A stretch of DNA of 64,000 bases, taken from Porticoccus sp950063125. GTDB lineage: Bacteria > Pseudomonadota > Gammaproteobacteria > Pseudomonadales > Porticoccaceae. Every line of letters begins with the position of its first letter. The stretch's first letter is position 1. Location: the NCBI RefSeq assembly GCF_963973895.1, contig NZ_CAXBBF010000001.1, one strand, 5' to 3'. Below, in pieces: positions 8,582 to 17,170 of the stretch. The position numbers and the translations under genes were made by a program. The notes beneath the pieces are model-generated. The model ran no database searches, was not told where the DNA came from, and worked only from the letters and a program-made list of their open reading frames with translations.

Positions 8582-9021
8582 CCCTAACAAAAGTAGTAGT
8601 ATCTCCACCTCTGGATGGTATGGCAGGCCTATATCCAGCAACATATCAATACCCATCCGTTATCGGCGGTCTTGTCCTCGGTGTTGCTTTTCTGGTGTTA
8701 CTGGCCTGGGTATTGGCCCGTTATTCAGTAAAATTGCCTATTGCCAAATTTTTGCCATTACCACCTATCTGTTGCTGGCTTTGGCGCTCATTTTGATGGG
8801 CAAAACGGTTATCGGTCCTGCAGGAAGCAGCCCTCCTTGGTATCAGTCCATTACCTGTTAGTTTCGAAATCGACTGGGTTGGCGTCCAGTGCAACTGCCA
8901 GGAAATACTTGCGCAACTTTCTGTTCTACTGTTTTTTTTGATGGCAACGGAGTTGAGAAATAAAGCTTCCTGTGCGACATCACGTACAAGCTATTTTGAA
9001 AATCCAGATGTTGGCCGTTAG
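8582..9021 (+). pseudogene. Decayed C-terminal remnant of an FTR1-family iron permease
   Basis: No intact gene is present, but joining frames gives a continuous FTR1-like C-terminus. Frame 2 at ~8600-8650 reads WMVWQAYIQQHINTHP. Frame 1 from 8641 reads VIGGLVLGVAFLVLLAWVLA then RYSVKLPIAKF. Frame 3 from ~8751 reads FAITTYLLLALALILMGKT. Frame 1 from 8821 reads QEAALLGISPLPVSFEIDWV and ends at TAG 9019-9021. The family has matching RYSVRLPI-, GKGI-ALQEAG- and IEW-G-type segments before its last helix. At least three frame changes and no N-terminal half mark it as a remnant. The two inner shifts compensate, so sequencing error could explain part of the decay but not the missing half. Confidence 0.6.
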
Positions 9022-9243
9022 AAACCGGATTAACTGACAGATTTTTTAATCCATCTACTCAGATATTCACTAGTTTGCGCAATTGCGAGGAATACTATCT
9101 GTTGTCCAAATTGGTATCGATCATCCGGTTCAGATGATCAGAGCGCGCTGGGCAGACGGGTTTTCTTATGGGTTGTTTCCCCACAGCAGCCTGCCCGGTT
9201 GCCACATCGGTCACGATTTAAGTCGTGGCGGCTTCATTTACAC

Positions 9244-11076
9244 TCAGGCAGCTGTGTCGGTTGGCTTCGTTCTATCCGTTTGTGTCATGGTGGCGTCCCC
9301 TGGGCAAAAATAGATTAAGGTCCAACCAGTCGAGAACTTAAAGGGCTGTTCGCTCGAACAAATCCGTAATTTACCCTGTGGAGACAGGCTGCCAAGCAAT
9401 AACCAGTCAATGCCGGATTCACCCAGCCGGCTTTCCAACTGGTCGAGATTAAAATCCTCGCTCAGGCGCGTTGACTGTATTGTCCAGCCATCGTTCAGAC
9501 GTTGTTGGAGGGTATAAAAATCTGTTGGTGGCTCAAAGGCGAAATAGCCACGCTGCTGCAAGGTCAGACGTTTCTGCTCTTGGCCTGACTCCTCGTGAGG
9601 GCGTAGCTGAAAAGTGCGGTGGTGTCCGAACTGGGCGCCCTGTGCTTTGCAGACCAGCGCGTTGTAGTAATGATTGTCAGTAGCGCACAGTAGAAAACTT
9701 AAATGCTCATCATCTAACTCATGCTCGGCATGTTCGGAGAGAATCTCTCCATGGTAGACCTTGATACCATCCATGCGGATTGGTTTAAGGCGTTGATAAG
9801 ATCCATCGGTGACAACCACGTCCACCTCAAGATCCTTGAGGGCCTTTGCCAGGGCCTGAGTCCAGGGAGAGGCCCCTACGATCAGCAGACCGTTTTCTTC
9901 TTTTGCTGCCAGAGACAATTTTCGCGCCAGTGGCCCGAGAGTGAGACCGTGTGCCAATACGGTCACGAAAATGATCAGAAAAACGATCGGTAGAAGCAGT
10001 TCGGCGTCCTGATAGCCGGCAGCAATCAGTGCCGGTCCAAAGATGCCCGCAGTGGCTGCGGCTACGATACCTCTTGGTGCAATCCACGCCAGTAGCAGTT
10101 TGTCCTTGCCGCGCATGGGTGCACCCAGGGTCGCCAGAAAGATGGACAGCGGCCGCACCAGCAACAGGATAGCCAGCACGAAGGCCACCACTCGCCAGTT
10201 CAGCAGCTCCAACTGATCGATTCTGAGCTGGGAAGGGATGACGATAAACAGTACCGATACCAGTACGATGGTGAGATTTTCCTTGAAGTGACGCAGTGGC
10301 TCGCGCTCAACCAGTTTCATATTACCGATGACCAGGCCCATCACCGTCACGGTAAGTAACCCTGCCTCATGCTGGACCAGATTGCTGGCCCAGTAAGCCA
10401 CCAGCACCAGCAACATCAGTAGCGGTGGTTTGAGATGAGGGGGGACCCCTCCGCGATGGAAGAACCAGCCTGTGAGCCATCCTCCTACACCTCCAAGCAG
10501 CGCTGCTGCGGCGATTGCCGCTCCGAGCCCTGTGAGCACCTGAGACCAATCGCTCCCGGCCAGCGTGAAGTATTGAAAAGTGAGTACCGCCAGCAATACC
10601 CCCATAGGGTCGTTGACGATTCCCTCCCATTTCAGTAGTGAGGTCGACTCTCCATTGAGACGCGCCTGTCGCAGCAAAGGTAGGATCACGGTCGGACCTG
10701 TAACCACCAGAATAGCACCCAGCACCCAGGCGACCGGCCAGCTCAGTCCGGCAACAAAATGCGCGGCCAGCGCACCGAAAACCCAGGCAAGCGGTGGACC
10801 AAGAATTGTCAGGCGGCCAACACCGTGGCCAACACGTCGGATTTCGCCAAGCTTTAAGTCCATGCCACCTTCGAACAGGATAATCGCGACCCCCATACCA
10901 ATAAGCTCTGTCAGTTCGGCTTGAGATAAACCCAGTTCGATGATGCCGCTCACAGGCCCCAGAACAAGGCCGGCTGTAATCAACACAACGATTGCCGGCA
11001 GATGGATTCGCCAGGCAATCCATTGGCTGACAAGTCCGGCGCTCAAAATAATCAGCATAAGGGTGGCGGCGTGCAT
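9244..11076 (-). CDS. Cation:proton antiporter (CPA family) with C-terminal nucleotide-binding domain
   Basis: With the start at 11076 (preceded by GGAG five bases upstream) the protein has 610 residues; an alternative ATG lies 18 bases further up. Residues 1-390 form about twelve membrane helices with the NhaP-type signatures LFEGGMDL, VTGPTVILPLLRQ, EGIVNDPMGVLLA and WIAPRGIVAAA. Residues ~395-500 read as a TrkA-N/RCK-like Rossmann domain (LLIVGASPWTQALAKALKDL and FLLCATDNHYYNAL). Such proteins exchange Na+ or K+ for protons across the inner membrane, and the RCK part probably senses nucleotides. It is a single gene facing the decayed permease region. Confidence 0.9.
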   Translation of the reverse strand: MHAATLMLIILSAGLVSQWIAWRIHLPAIVVLITAGLVLGPVSGIIELGLSQAELTELIGMGVAIILFEGGMDLKLGEIRRVGHGVGRLTILGPPLAWVFGALAAHFVAGLSWPVAWVLGAILVVTGPTVILPLLRQARLNGESTSLLKWEGIVNDPMGVLLAVLTFQYFTLAGSDWSQVLTGLGAAIAAAALLGGVGGWLTGWFFHRGGVPPHLKPPLLMLLVLVAYWASNLVQHEAGLLTVTVMGLVIGNMKLVEREPLRHFKENLTIVLVSVLFIVIPSQLRIDQLELLNWRVVAFVLAILLLVRPLSIFLATLGAPMRGKDKLLLAWIAPRGIVAAATAGIFGPALIAAGYQDAELLLPIVFLIIFVTVLAHGLTLGPLARKLSLAAKEENGLLIVGASPWTQALAKALKDLEVDVVVTDGSYQRLKPIRMDGIKVYHGEILSEHAEHELDDEHLSFLLCATDNHYYNALVCKAQGAQFGHHRTFQLRPHEESGQEQKRLTLQQRGYFAFEPPTDFYTLQQRLNDGWTIQSTRLSEDFNLDQLESRLGESGIDWLLLGSLSPQGKLRICSSEQPFKFSTGWTLIYFCPGDATMTQTDRTKPTDTAA

Positions 11077-11400
11077 GGAGACTCCATAGAGCATGGTTCA
11101 GGGTTAGAGACCTTTTACCAGAGAAAATGACAAGATTGAATAAAAAACATTCCGGCAAAGCTGTAGCGTAAATACCTGCGCTTAAAAAGTACGGTGACCT
11201 CCTCTGGGGAGTCGATGTCATCTTTATGGAAGAACGGCCACAAGGCCGCCTGGCTTTTATTTAATTGCATAGACTTAGCACAATTTAGCCGATGTGTGAC
11301 TTTTTGAGACTCCTGCAAAAAAACTATTGTTTCGTGCGCTAGTGAACAGACGCCTTTTGAGCCAGGGCCCAATAATAAAATTGGAAAAAGGAGCCATGGA
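11077..11400. other. Divergent intergenic region between antiporter and lipoprotein genes
   Basis: This 324-base region must carry the promoters of both neighbours. A small inverted repeat CGGCC-ACAA-GGCCG lies at 11235-11248. No convincing gene or regulatory site is recognised. The downstream lipoprotein gene has a good ribosome-binding site (AAAGGAG at 11387-11393). Confidence 0.5.
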
Positions 11401-11802
11401 ATGAAGAAACACACGATTCGACAGGCCGCTGAACGCTGCAGCTTTTTTATCACAGTATTACTCACAACACTGACCCTGGCGGCCTGTGCATCTGCGCCGT
11501 TACCGCCGACAGAGTCGCTAAATATGGCCAGTGATGCCATTGCCAATGCCGAACAGGCTCAGGCCCGTCGTTACGCCGGCGCTGAATTGGAAGAGGCAAA
11601 CCGCTATCTGGAGAACGCAAACAAGGCCGTAGAGGCAGAGAAGATGAGCGAAGCCGACCGCCTGGCAAAACAGGCCCGCGTTGCGGCCGAGCTGGCGATG
11701 GCAAGAACCGAAGTGGCCAAAGCCGCGGCAATTAATCGTGAAATGGGCCGCAGTGCCAAGGCTCTGGATGAAGAGTTGCAGCGCCAGGGAGATCAGCAAT
11801 GA
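11401..11802 (+). CDS. DUF4398-type lipoprotein
   Basis: This 133-residue protein has a lipoprotein signal with lipobox LAAC at residues ~26-29. The rest is a charged helical region rich in Ala, Glu and Arg (SDAIANAEQAQARRYAGAEL and repeats of A-x-x-E), typical of the DUF4398 family found in the envelope next to OmpA-type lipoproteins. Its stop overlaps the start of the OmpA-like lipoprotein gene (ATGA), so the two are coupled and probably act together at the outer membrane. No enzymatic function is suggested. Confidence 0.88.
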   Translation: MKKHTIRQAAERCSFFITVLLTTLTLAACASAPLPPTESLNMASDAIANAEQAQARRYAGAELEEANRYLENANKAVEAEKMSEADRLAKQARVAAELAMARTEVAKAAAINREMGRSAKALDEELQRQGDQQ

Positions 11803-12665
11803 AGATCTTATCGTTCTTGAAACCGGTTTCCCACAAAAAAATAACTATCGCACTGGTGCTTTCGTCAGCGTTGTTGGCTGCATGTGCCATGTCGACCACA
11901 AGCCCTGATGGCTCGGAGGATGTGCGCGGCAAGTTGGTGGCCCTGCAACAGAACCCGGATATGAGGACCCATGCCCGCGTCGAATTGCGAGATGCGGAAG
12001 CCGCTGTGCTGCTTGCCGAACAACCATTGGGTAGCGGCGAAGTGGCACTGGCGGACTACCGGATTTATATGGCAGACCGGATGGTTGAAATAGCCCGTGC
12101 CAAAGGCCAGACCAGGCTTCTGGAAGCGGAAAGAGTGCAGTTGAGTGAACAGCGCGATGCGGCCAGGCTGGCTGCCCGAACCCGGGAAGCAAATCAAGCC
12201 CGCGCCGATGCCAAGAGCGCTCGTAGTTCCCAGCAAAACGCCGCGGCCCTGTCTGCACGTGAAGCTGAGGAAATGCAGCAACAGATCGACGACCTTGAGG
12301 CCAAGGCTACTGAGCGGGGCTTGGTATTAACCCTGGGTGATGTACTTTTTGCCACAGGGAGTGCCGAGCTACAGGGCGGTACCAACCAGAACCTGGAGAA
12401 ACTGGTGAACTTCCTGAAACAGTACCCTGACCGCCAGTCGCTGATTGAAGGCCATACCGACAACGTAGGTAGCGCCATATTTAATGAGACTCTCTCACGT
12501 CAACGGGCCGAATCGGTACGACGGTTTCTGATAAACCGGGGTGTTGATAGTGGTAGGCTATCTGTATCCGGGTATGGCTTTGAACGACCTGTCGCCAGTA
12601 ATGACTCCGCAATGGGTCGCCAGCAGAACCGCCGTGTTGAGGTCATTATTGAAAACAGGCAGTGA
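11799..12665 (+). CDS. OmpA-family lipoprotein with DUF4398-like N-terminal region
   Basis: This 288-residue protein has a lipoprotein signal (LLAACAMS near residue 29). A DUF4398-like helical segment at ~residues 40-110 matches the preceding gene in style, then a coiled-coil stretch rich in Ala, Arg, Gln and Glu, and a C-terminal OmpA peptidoglycan-binding domain from ~residue 168: DVLFATGSAEL, EGHTDNVGS, LSRQRAESVRRFL and RRVEVII. The domain order implies an outer-membrane anchor, a rod and a contact with diaminopimelate in peptidoglycan. It is translationally coupled with the upstream DUF4398 lipoprotein. Confidence 0.92.
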   Translation: MKILSFLKPVSHKKITIALVLSSALLAACAMSTTSPDGSEDVRGKLVALQQNPDMRTHARVELRDAEAAVLLAEQPLGSGEVALADYRIYMADRMVEIARAKGQTRLLEAERVQLSEQRDAARLAARTREANQARADAKSARSSQQNAAALSAREAEEMQQQIDDLEAKATERGLVLTLGDVLFATGSAELQGGTNQNLEKLVNFLKQYPDRQSLIEGHTDNVGSAIFNETLSRQRAESVRRFLINRGVDSGRLSVSGYGFERPVASNDSAMGRQQNRRVEVIIENRQ

Positions 12666-12797
12666 CACATGCTGAGGTATCGCGGCTTCTTTCCGTCGGC
12701 GGCGGATAACGAGGTCGATGGTGCCGGAATCATGGCATTCCAACGGGTGTGAGTGATGCATTGCCACCGGGTATTATCGGGATGGCAAGACCAGCGC

Positions 12798-12890
12798 TCA
12801 ACCCGACCAGCATATTGTGAGGGTATTGCCAAACGCGATTGGCGCGGAGACAAGAATAGAGCAGCATAGCAGCCACAGTAATTTTTTCAT
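12798..12890 (-). pseudogene. Signal-peptide-only reading frame, possible decayed secreted protein
   Basis: On the minus strand an ATG at 12890 opens a 30-codon frame whose product starts MKKLLWLLCCSILVSAPIAF and stops ten residues later. That is a well-formed Sec signal peptide with no mature domain. The sequence after the stop carries no recognisable continuation in the other frames. It could be a truncated exported-protein gene or a chance frame. Confidence 0.3.
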
Positions 12891-12964
12891 TGCGAACGTG
12901 TCCCGAATGCAGTCGGCCGAGGCCGGGGTTACAGCGTCCTACAGAGCTGGATACCTCACCCCCG

Positions 12965-13201
12965 CTAGGGGTAGTTGTCCCGATGGCTGTGGACATGCTC
13001 CATCACTTTGGATACTTCGGTGTCGCTGGCTTTTTTGTACATAAAAGGAATGGCGCGCAACAGGGCCCGTAACTGGCGTACATAGCGGCGACAGTGGCTG
13101 CACATCAACAAATGCATTTTTATGGCCAGCAGTTGACGGTGGTTCATGTCGCCGTCGAGCAGTTGATCGGCCGTGTTAACGACATCTCGACATTTCAACA
13201 C
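12965..13201 (-). CDS. Small zinc-finger (ZAS) anti-sigma-like protein
   Basis: This 78-residue protein carries the HxxxCxxC zinc anti-sigma motif as MHLLMCSHCRRYV near residue 32, preceded by a conserved-looking helix MLKCRDVVNTADQLLDG. The GTG start at 13201 is supported by a strong AGGAGG about 10 bases upstream. Proteins of this type bind ECF sigma factors and are normally encoded just after one. Here no sigma factor gene lies next to it: the 266 bases upstream on the same strand hold no recognisable gene, and the next gene is a lytic transglycosylase. There is no membrane segment, so any anti-sigma activity would be cytoplasmic. Confidence 0.8.
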   Translation of the reverse strand: MLKCRDVVNTADQLLDGDMNHRQLLAIKMHLLMCSHCRRYVRQLRALLRAIPFMYKKASDTEVSKVMEHVHSHRDNYP

Positions 13202-13467
13202 GCACCGGCCTCCTCCTAATGCTCTACAAGCTTAATTGGCTTCCCGCTCTGTGCAAGATCGCTCTTGTTTTGGATGCAGTGAATGGCCGTTCGTTACAGA
13301 GACTACCAAAAGAAGAGGCCTGTGGCGTTTAATGTTTCAGGTACTGTGCGCGGATTTGTGGGGATGGCGTTGAGCGGGCCGGGATCGGCACGCCCTCCGG
13401 TGTCGACCGCCACCATGACTGAATCAGTCAGGCCCTGGTCAAACACTCCGGGACGTGCTGAAAAAGA

Positions 13468-14670
13468 TCAACGACTGTCATGGCTGGCGATAGCCTCCAG
13501 CGTCGATGGGTTGGGATAGCCATCTGCAACCATGTTGTTGGCAAGTTGGAATTCTCGCAGTGCACGGCGGGTCGCGGAGCCCAGCACGCCGTCCACCGGG
13601 CCGGCATCGTAACCGAGTGTGTTCAGTGTCTTCTGGGCGATCTCGATATCGGTCTTTCGCAGGGGCCCCTGGGCGCTGCCGCTATCGCGCAGTGTCCCGG
13701 CACCGGCGATGCGATCCGCCAGGTGACCAACGGCAATGGCGTAGAGCTCGGAGCGATTCCAGCGCATGATGATCTCGAAATTGTCGTAGACGAGGAACGC
13801 GGGGCCGCGGTGTCCTGCCGGTACCAGTAACGCAGCATCTACGCCGGCGGTGGGCAGTGTTCCACCATCACTTCGCTTTACTCCGTAGTCGGCCCACGCT
13901 TGTAACGGGCGGCGCCGGTCGCGCTGTCCGGCATGCTGGAACGGGAAGTCGCTCGGCAACTGCACCTCGCGGCCCCAGCGAAGGCCAGACTGCCAGCCCA
14001 GGGATTTCAGGTAATTGGCCCCGGATGCCAGTGCATCGCGCTCACTGCGCCACAGATCGATCTGGCCATCGCCGTCACCATCCACGGCATAGCGCAAGTA
14101 TGAAGAGGGCATGAACTGGGTGTGCCCCACAGCGCCTGCCCAGGACCCTTGCATATCCGCAGGTTCGAGAGATTCGCGCTGCATCAGCTGCAGGGCTGCG
14201 ATGAATTCACCTGAGAAAAAATCACTGCGCCGCTGATCACAGGCCAGGGTCGCCAGTGAATCGAGTGTTGGCATGCGACCGAGGTAGCTGCCGTAATTGG
14301 TTTCCAGGCCCCAAAAGGAGACGAGGTACTGCGGAGGTACGCCATACTGCTCCTGCAGATCCAGGAGAAACGGCCGGTGCTGCTCCAATAGCGCCCGCCC
14401 GCGTTCGACACGCTCCGGGGTGACCCGCAGATCGAGGTACTCGGAAAAGGTCTGCAGAAACTCGGGTTGCTTCCGGTCAAGACTGATGACCCGCTCCTGT
14501 TGCTGCAGACCGGGGATGACATCCCTCAGAATGCTCTCGTCGATGCCCGCGCTGCGGGCCTGTGCCTGAAGTGACGTGAGGCAGGTGGAAAACTCGGTGT
14601 TTGCCGACGATAACCCCGGGATTGCAAGTACCCCGAGGATGAGGAAGCGGTGTACGGCGAATGTTTTCAC
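13468..14670 (-). CDS. Lytic murein transglycosylase, MltB family, with peptidoglycan-binding domain
   Basis: This 400-residue protein has a signal peptide (residues 1-23) without a lipobox cysteine, so it is likely periplasmic rather than a lipoprotein. The MltB/SLT_2 catalytic domain spans ~30-320: the catalytic Glu is in SFWGLETNYGSYLG at about residue 123, followed by GSWAGAVGHTQFMPSSYLRY and DGDGDGQIDLW. A peptidoglycan_binding_1 domain closes the protein (IAQKTLNTLGYDAGPVDGVL, then TRRALREFQ). The enzyme cleaves the MurNAc-GlcNAc bond giving 1,6-anhydro ends. Confidence 0.93.
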   Translation of the reverse strand: MKTFAVHRFLILGVLAIPGLSSANTEFSTCLTSLQAQARSAGIDESILRDVIPGLQQQERVISLDRKQPEFLQTFSEYLDLRVTPERVERGRALLEQHRPFLLDLQEQYGVPPQYLVSFWGLETNYGSYLGRMPTLDSLATLACDQRRSDFFSGEFIAALQLMQRESLEPADMQGSWAGAVGHTQFMPSSYLRYAVDGDGDGQIDLWRSERDALASGANYLKSLGWQSGLRWGREVQLPSDFPFQHAGQRDRRRPLQAWADYGVKRSDGGTLPTAGVDAALLVPAGHRGPAFLVYDNFEIIMRWNRSELYAIAVGHLADRIAGAGTLRDSGSAQGPLRKTDIEIAQKTLNTLGYDAGPVDGVLGSATRRALREFQLANNMVADGYPNPSTLEAIASHDSR

Positions 14671-14891
14671 GTTTTGTTACTCAGTTGGTGGTTAGGGCAC
14701 ATTGCTCTGATTGGTATTTCAGAAAGGCTGGTCTACAGCGTCAGACTTTACAATACCACCGTGCCAAACCGCACAGCAAAGCATGTGAGTATCCGGCCCC
14801 GGTCAATGCCGGAAAAGCCTTTGGAAGACCTGACAACGCAGGGAATTAGACAGGGGTAAAGAAAGATGGTTCTGGGGTCATGGGCTTCCGA

Positions 14892-15092
14892 TCATGATTC
14901 CAAGTCCCTGCGCAGGGCCTGCTCCAATTCCTTGGTCTCGGTAATGTCGAGCAGGGTGATCACCACCCCGTCAATCACATTGTCCAGTCGGCGATAGGGC
15001 ATGATCCGCACTGTAAACCAGCGGCCGTCGGTGGCAAGAATCTGCTTCTCGGAAAATACCAGGGTACTGAGGGTGGTGAGGGCGTCGTCGTC
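14892..15092 (-). pseudogene. Truncated C-terminal PAS fragment of a CheB/CheR fusion-type protein
   Basis: On the minus strand the frame ending TGA at 14892-14894 reads LSTLVFSEKQ, then TDGRWFTVRIMPYRRLDNVI and DGVVITLLDITETKELE. This is the PAS segment found near the C-terminus of CheB-CheR-PAS methylesterase/methyltransferase fusions. Nothing upstream on this strand continues the protein: beyond about 15092 the DNA is the end of a BON-domain gene on the other strand. The fragment has no start codon of its own inside homologous sequence. The exact join is uncertain by some 20 bases. Confidence 0.65.
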
Positions 15093-15242
15093 AAGTCCAG
15101 TGAAGTCAACGTCGAAACCTTTAAAGACGTGGTGCAACTCAGCGGATTTGTCACTTCAAAAGAAGCCATGGATAAAGCCGTGGACATCGCCCGTGGTATC
15201 AATGGTGTTAATTCAGTAAGAAACAACATGACCATCAAGTAG
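15093..15242 (+). pseudogene. Truncated C-terminal BON-domain (OsmY-type) fragment
   Basis: The plus-strand frame ending TAG at 15240-15242 reads SSEVNVETFKDVVQLSGFV, then AVDIARGINGVNSVRNNM, which is the last BON domain of an OsmY-like periplasmic protein. No start codon, signal peptide or first BON domain precedes it: homology ends around 15093, where a fragment of a chemotaxis-type PAS gene begins on the other strand. The original terminator still follows at 15343. The remnant is probably not expressed. Confidence 0.65.
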
Positions 15243-15660
15243 GAAGACTTATTTCCTCTATGATTCTTGAATACAGCGGTTGCTGAACTGGCTTGGTTTT
15301 CCTTCTCAGCATTGCGCACTTGATATAACCCCCCCCCTCTTGACCCGGCCTTGTGCCGGGTTCTTTTTTCGGTATTCCCTGCTCGACGTCGTCTTCGGTT
15401 CAACAAAGTTCCTATGGTTCTCTTGTCTGGGCCATTTATGTGATTGAGTGTTAGCTGTATGCACTTTACTTCAGTAACGCGGATTTAATTGTGGCGGGCT
15501 ATTAACAACAAAACTGAGTGTAGACTTGAACAAAAAGGCATTTATTCTTTGTTGTTTTTCGTTTGTCCAATCTTCATAACTCAGTCTAGGTATTGGACAT
15601 TTTAAAAGTAGGTATTTTAAAAAATGGATAGTAAAATCATGAGAAAACAGGAAACAGTAG
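15243..15660. other. Intergenic region before the EAL-HDOD gene
   Basis: Apart from the terminator at 15343 and a run of nine C at ~15329-15337, nothing coding is seen. The stretch from 15430 to 15660 is A+T-rich and should contain the promoter of the next gene; AGGAAACAG just before the ATG at 15661 is its ribosome-binding site. Confidence 0.5.
15343..15369 (+). terminator. Rho-independent terminator
   Basis: A perfect 7-base stem ACCCGGC / GCCGGGT with a 5-base loop is followed by TCTTTTTTC. It lies 100 bases after the BON fragment and was presumably the terminator of the once-intact gene. Confidence 0.8.
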
Positions 15661-16857
15661 ATGACAAATATAGTTGTCGGACGTCAGGAAATTCTTGACT
15701 CAAACATGTCAATTCACGCCTATGAGCTTTTGTTCAGAGGTCAGGATTTTGACCTGAGCAGCAAAGATGGTTCAAGCGAGGCCACCAATCAAATAATTAC
15801 GGACACTATTCTTGAAATCGGACTTAATAACGTAGTTGGTAACTCAAAAGCATTTATTAATTTTACTGCCCAAAATCTGTTGGAAAAAATACCACTTTAT
15901 TTACCCAAGGATCGCATCGTTATCGAGGTTCTGGAAAATGTGGCAGTTGATTTGCGAATAATCAGCGCACTTAAAGAGCTTTCTAACGAAGGGTACACCC
16001 TTGCATTAGATGACTTCCAGATGAGTTCAGAATGGCGTCCACTTCTGGAGTTCGCCCATATTGTGAAACTCGATGTGCTGGCCAACCCATTACAGGAAAC
16101 TCTGGATCTAATTAAAGAGCTCAAACCTTACAACCTGACCATCTTGGCCGAGAAGGTTGAAACTCATGAAATGTTTGAGTTGTTTCGTGATGCAGGTTGT
16201 GAGCTGTTCCAGGGCTTTTTTTTCAGTAAGCCAAATACTGTTAAAGGCCGGCGAGTAGGTGTTAATCAGCTTGCTGCAGTGAAGCTGTTAACACTGGTAA
16301 ATGACCCTGATGTTACTTTTTCGGAGCTTGCCTCAATCGTTTCTCAAGATGCTGGTTTAAGCTATAAATTGCTGCGTTATATTAATTCGGCGTTTTTTGG
16401 CCTGCGGAATAAAATGGAGTCCATAACACATGCTGTATCTTATCTGGGACTGAACGAAGTAAGACGTTGGGTCAACGTTTTGACATTAGCGACATTGTCA
16501 GGCAAGCCCGGCGCCAGTTTCCAGCAAGCGTTGATTCGGGGAAAAATGTGCGAATTGACTGCACTTCAGTGCGGAGAGCAGGCGGGAAATCTATTTCTGA
16601 TAGGTATGTTGTCTTCTCTTGATAGTATGTTGGATATCCCCCTGGCGGAAGCATTGGAGCAGATGCCAATTGGTGAGCAAATGCGACAGGCGATTCTTTT
16701 CCAGGAAGGTCCTGCTGGAGATATCCTTAATGATGTTCTCTCTTATGAACGCTGGGAATTGGCACATGAAAACTTAACCTGCCTAAGCCCGGAAGAACTT
16801 GGCAGCCTGTATTTGAAAAGTATCGAATGGGCCAAAGACGCCTTTGGTCAACTATAA
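15661..16857 (+). CDS. EAL-HDOD (YuxH-type) signalling protein
   Basis: This 398-residue protein has an EAL-like domain at residues ~1-195 (AYELLFRG at the EAL position, then VIEVLENV, TLALDDFQM, ILAEKVET, LFQGFFFSKP) and an HDOD domain at ~200-390 (VNQLAAVKLLTLVND, ISQDAGLSYKLLRYINSAFF and SITHAVSYLGL, approximate). The canonical EAL triplet is ELL, as in YuxH-type proteins that usually lack phosphodiesterase activity, so a non-catalytic c-di-GMP or protein-interaction role is inferred. The gene looks more A+T-rich than its neighbours by eye. A diguanylate cyclase gene follows in the same direction. Confidence 0.9.
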   Translation: MTNIVVGRQEILDSNMSIHAYELLFRGQDFDLSSKDGSSEATNQIITDTILEIGLNNVVGNSKAFINFTAQNLLEKIPLYLPKDRIVIEVLENVAVDLRIISALKELSNEGYTLALDDFQMSSEWRPLLEFAHIVKLDVLANPLQETLDLIKELKPYNLTILAEKVETHEMFELFRDAGCELFQGFFFSKPNTVKGRRVGVNQLAAVKLLTLVNDPDVTFSELASIVSQDAGLSYKLLRYINSAFFGLRNKMESITHAVSYLGLNEVRRWVNVLTLATLSGKPGASFQQALIRGKMCELTALQCGEQAGNLFLIGMLSSLDSMLDIPLAEALEQMPIGEQMRQAILFQEGPAGDILNDVLSYERWELAHENLTCLSPEELGSLYLKSIEWAKDAFGQL

Positions 16858-17170
16858 ATACCGAGCAGACATATTGCTGGTTTAATATAAAAAATCAGCT
16901 GTTTTATGTGCTGATATGTGGGAACGATCATCAGGTTTTTAGCTCTCTGGTATTGGTAGAGATGCTTCGCCAGAGTAATCTGGATAATCAGGGGTGCCAT
17001 CTCGTCTCCAATCGAGGTAAATGAATCGGGTAAACCAGCCAACTTAAACCTCCGTCATCTTACAAACCAGACATGTTTGTGTCGGCTATTAGTAATTGAG
17101 ATAATAAAAAGTACTTGTGCGCTATGCCTCAGAAGCATAGCCGCCTGTCAGTCAGGATCATCCCCCAATT
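16858..17170. other. 313-base gap between the EAL-HDOD and GGDEF genes
   Basis: No gene is recognised. A perfect inverted repeat GCTATGC-N7-GCATAGC lies at 17121-17141, 30 bases before the cyclase start, and could form a hairpin in its leader. No T-run follows it. Confidence 0.5.

Noticed and set aside
8556..8861. Open frame of 101 codons as a stand-alone gene
   Set aside because: Only its last part has protein-like sequence, which belongs to the FTR1 remnant that continues in other frames.
10367..11221. Minus-strand frame of 284 codons inside the antiporter gene
   Set aside because: It is a shadow of the antiporter in another frame; composition is Arg/Cys/His-rich and no domain is visible.
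11115..11546. Minus-strand open frame across the start of the DUF4398 lipoprotein gene
   Set aside because: It is antisense to the lipoprotein signal region and has no recognisable pattern; the plus-strand gene has a ribosome-binding site and a lipobox.
12730..12996. Minus-strand frame of 88 codons between the OmpA-like and anti-sigma-like genes
   Set aside because: No family pattern; it shares bases with the signal-peptide-like mini-frame in another frame and with the end of the anti-sigma-like gene.
16827..17024. Short plus-strand frame after the EAL-HDOD gene
   Set aside because: It begins inside the preceding gene in another frame and has no ribosome-binding site or homology.
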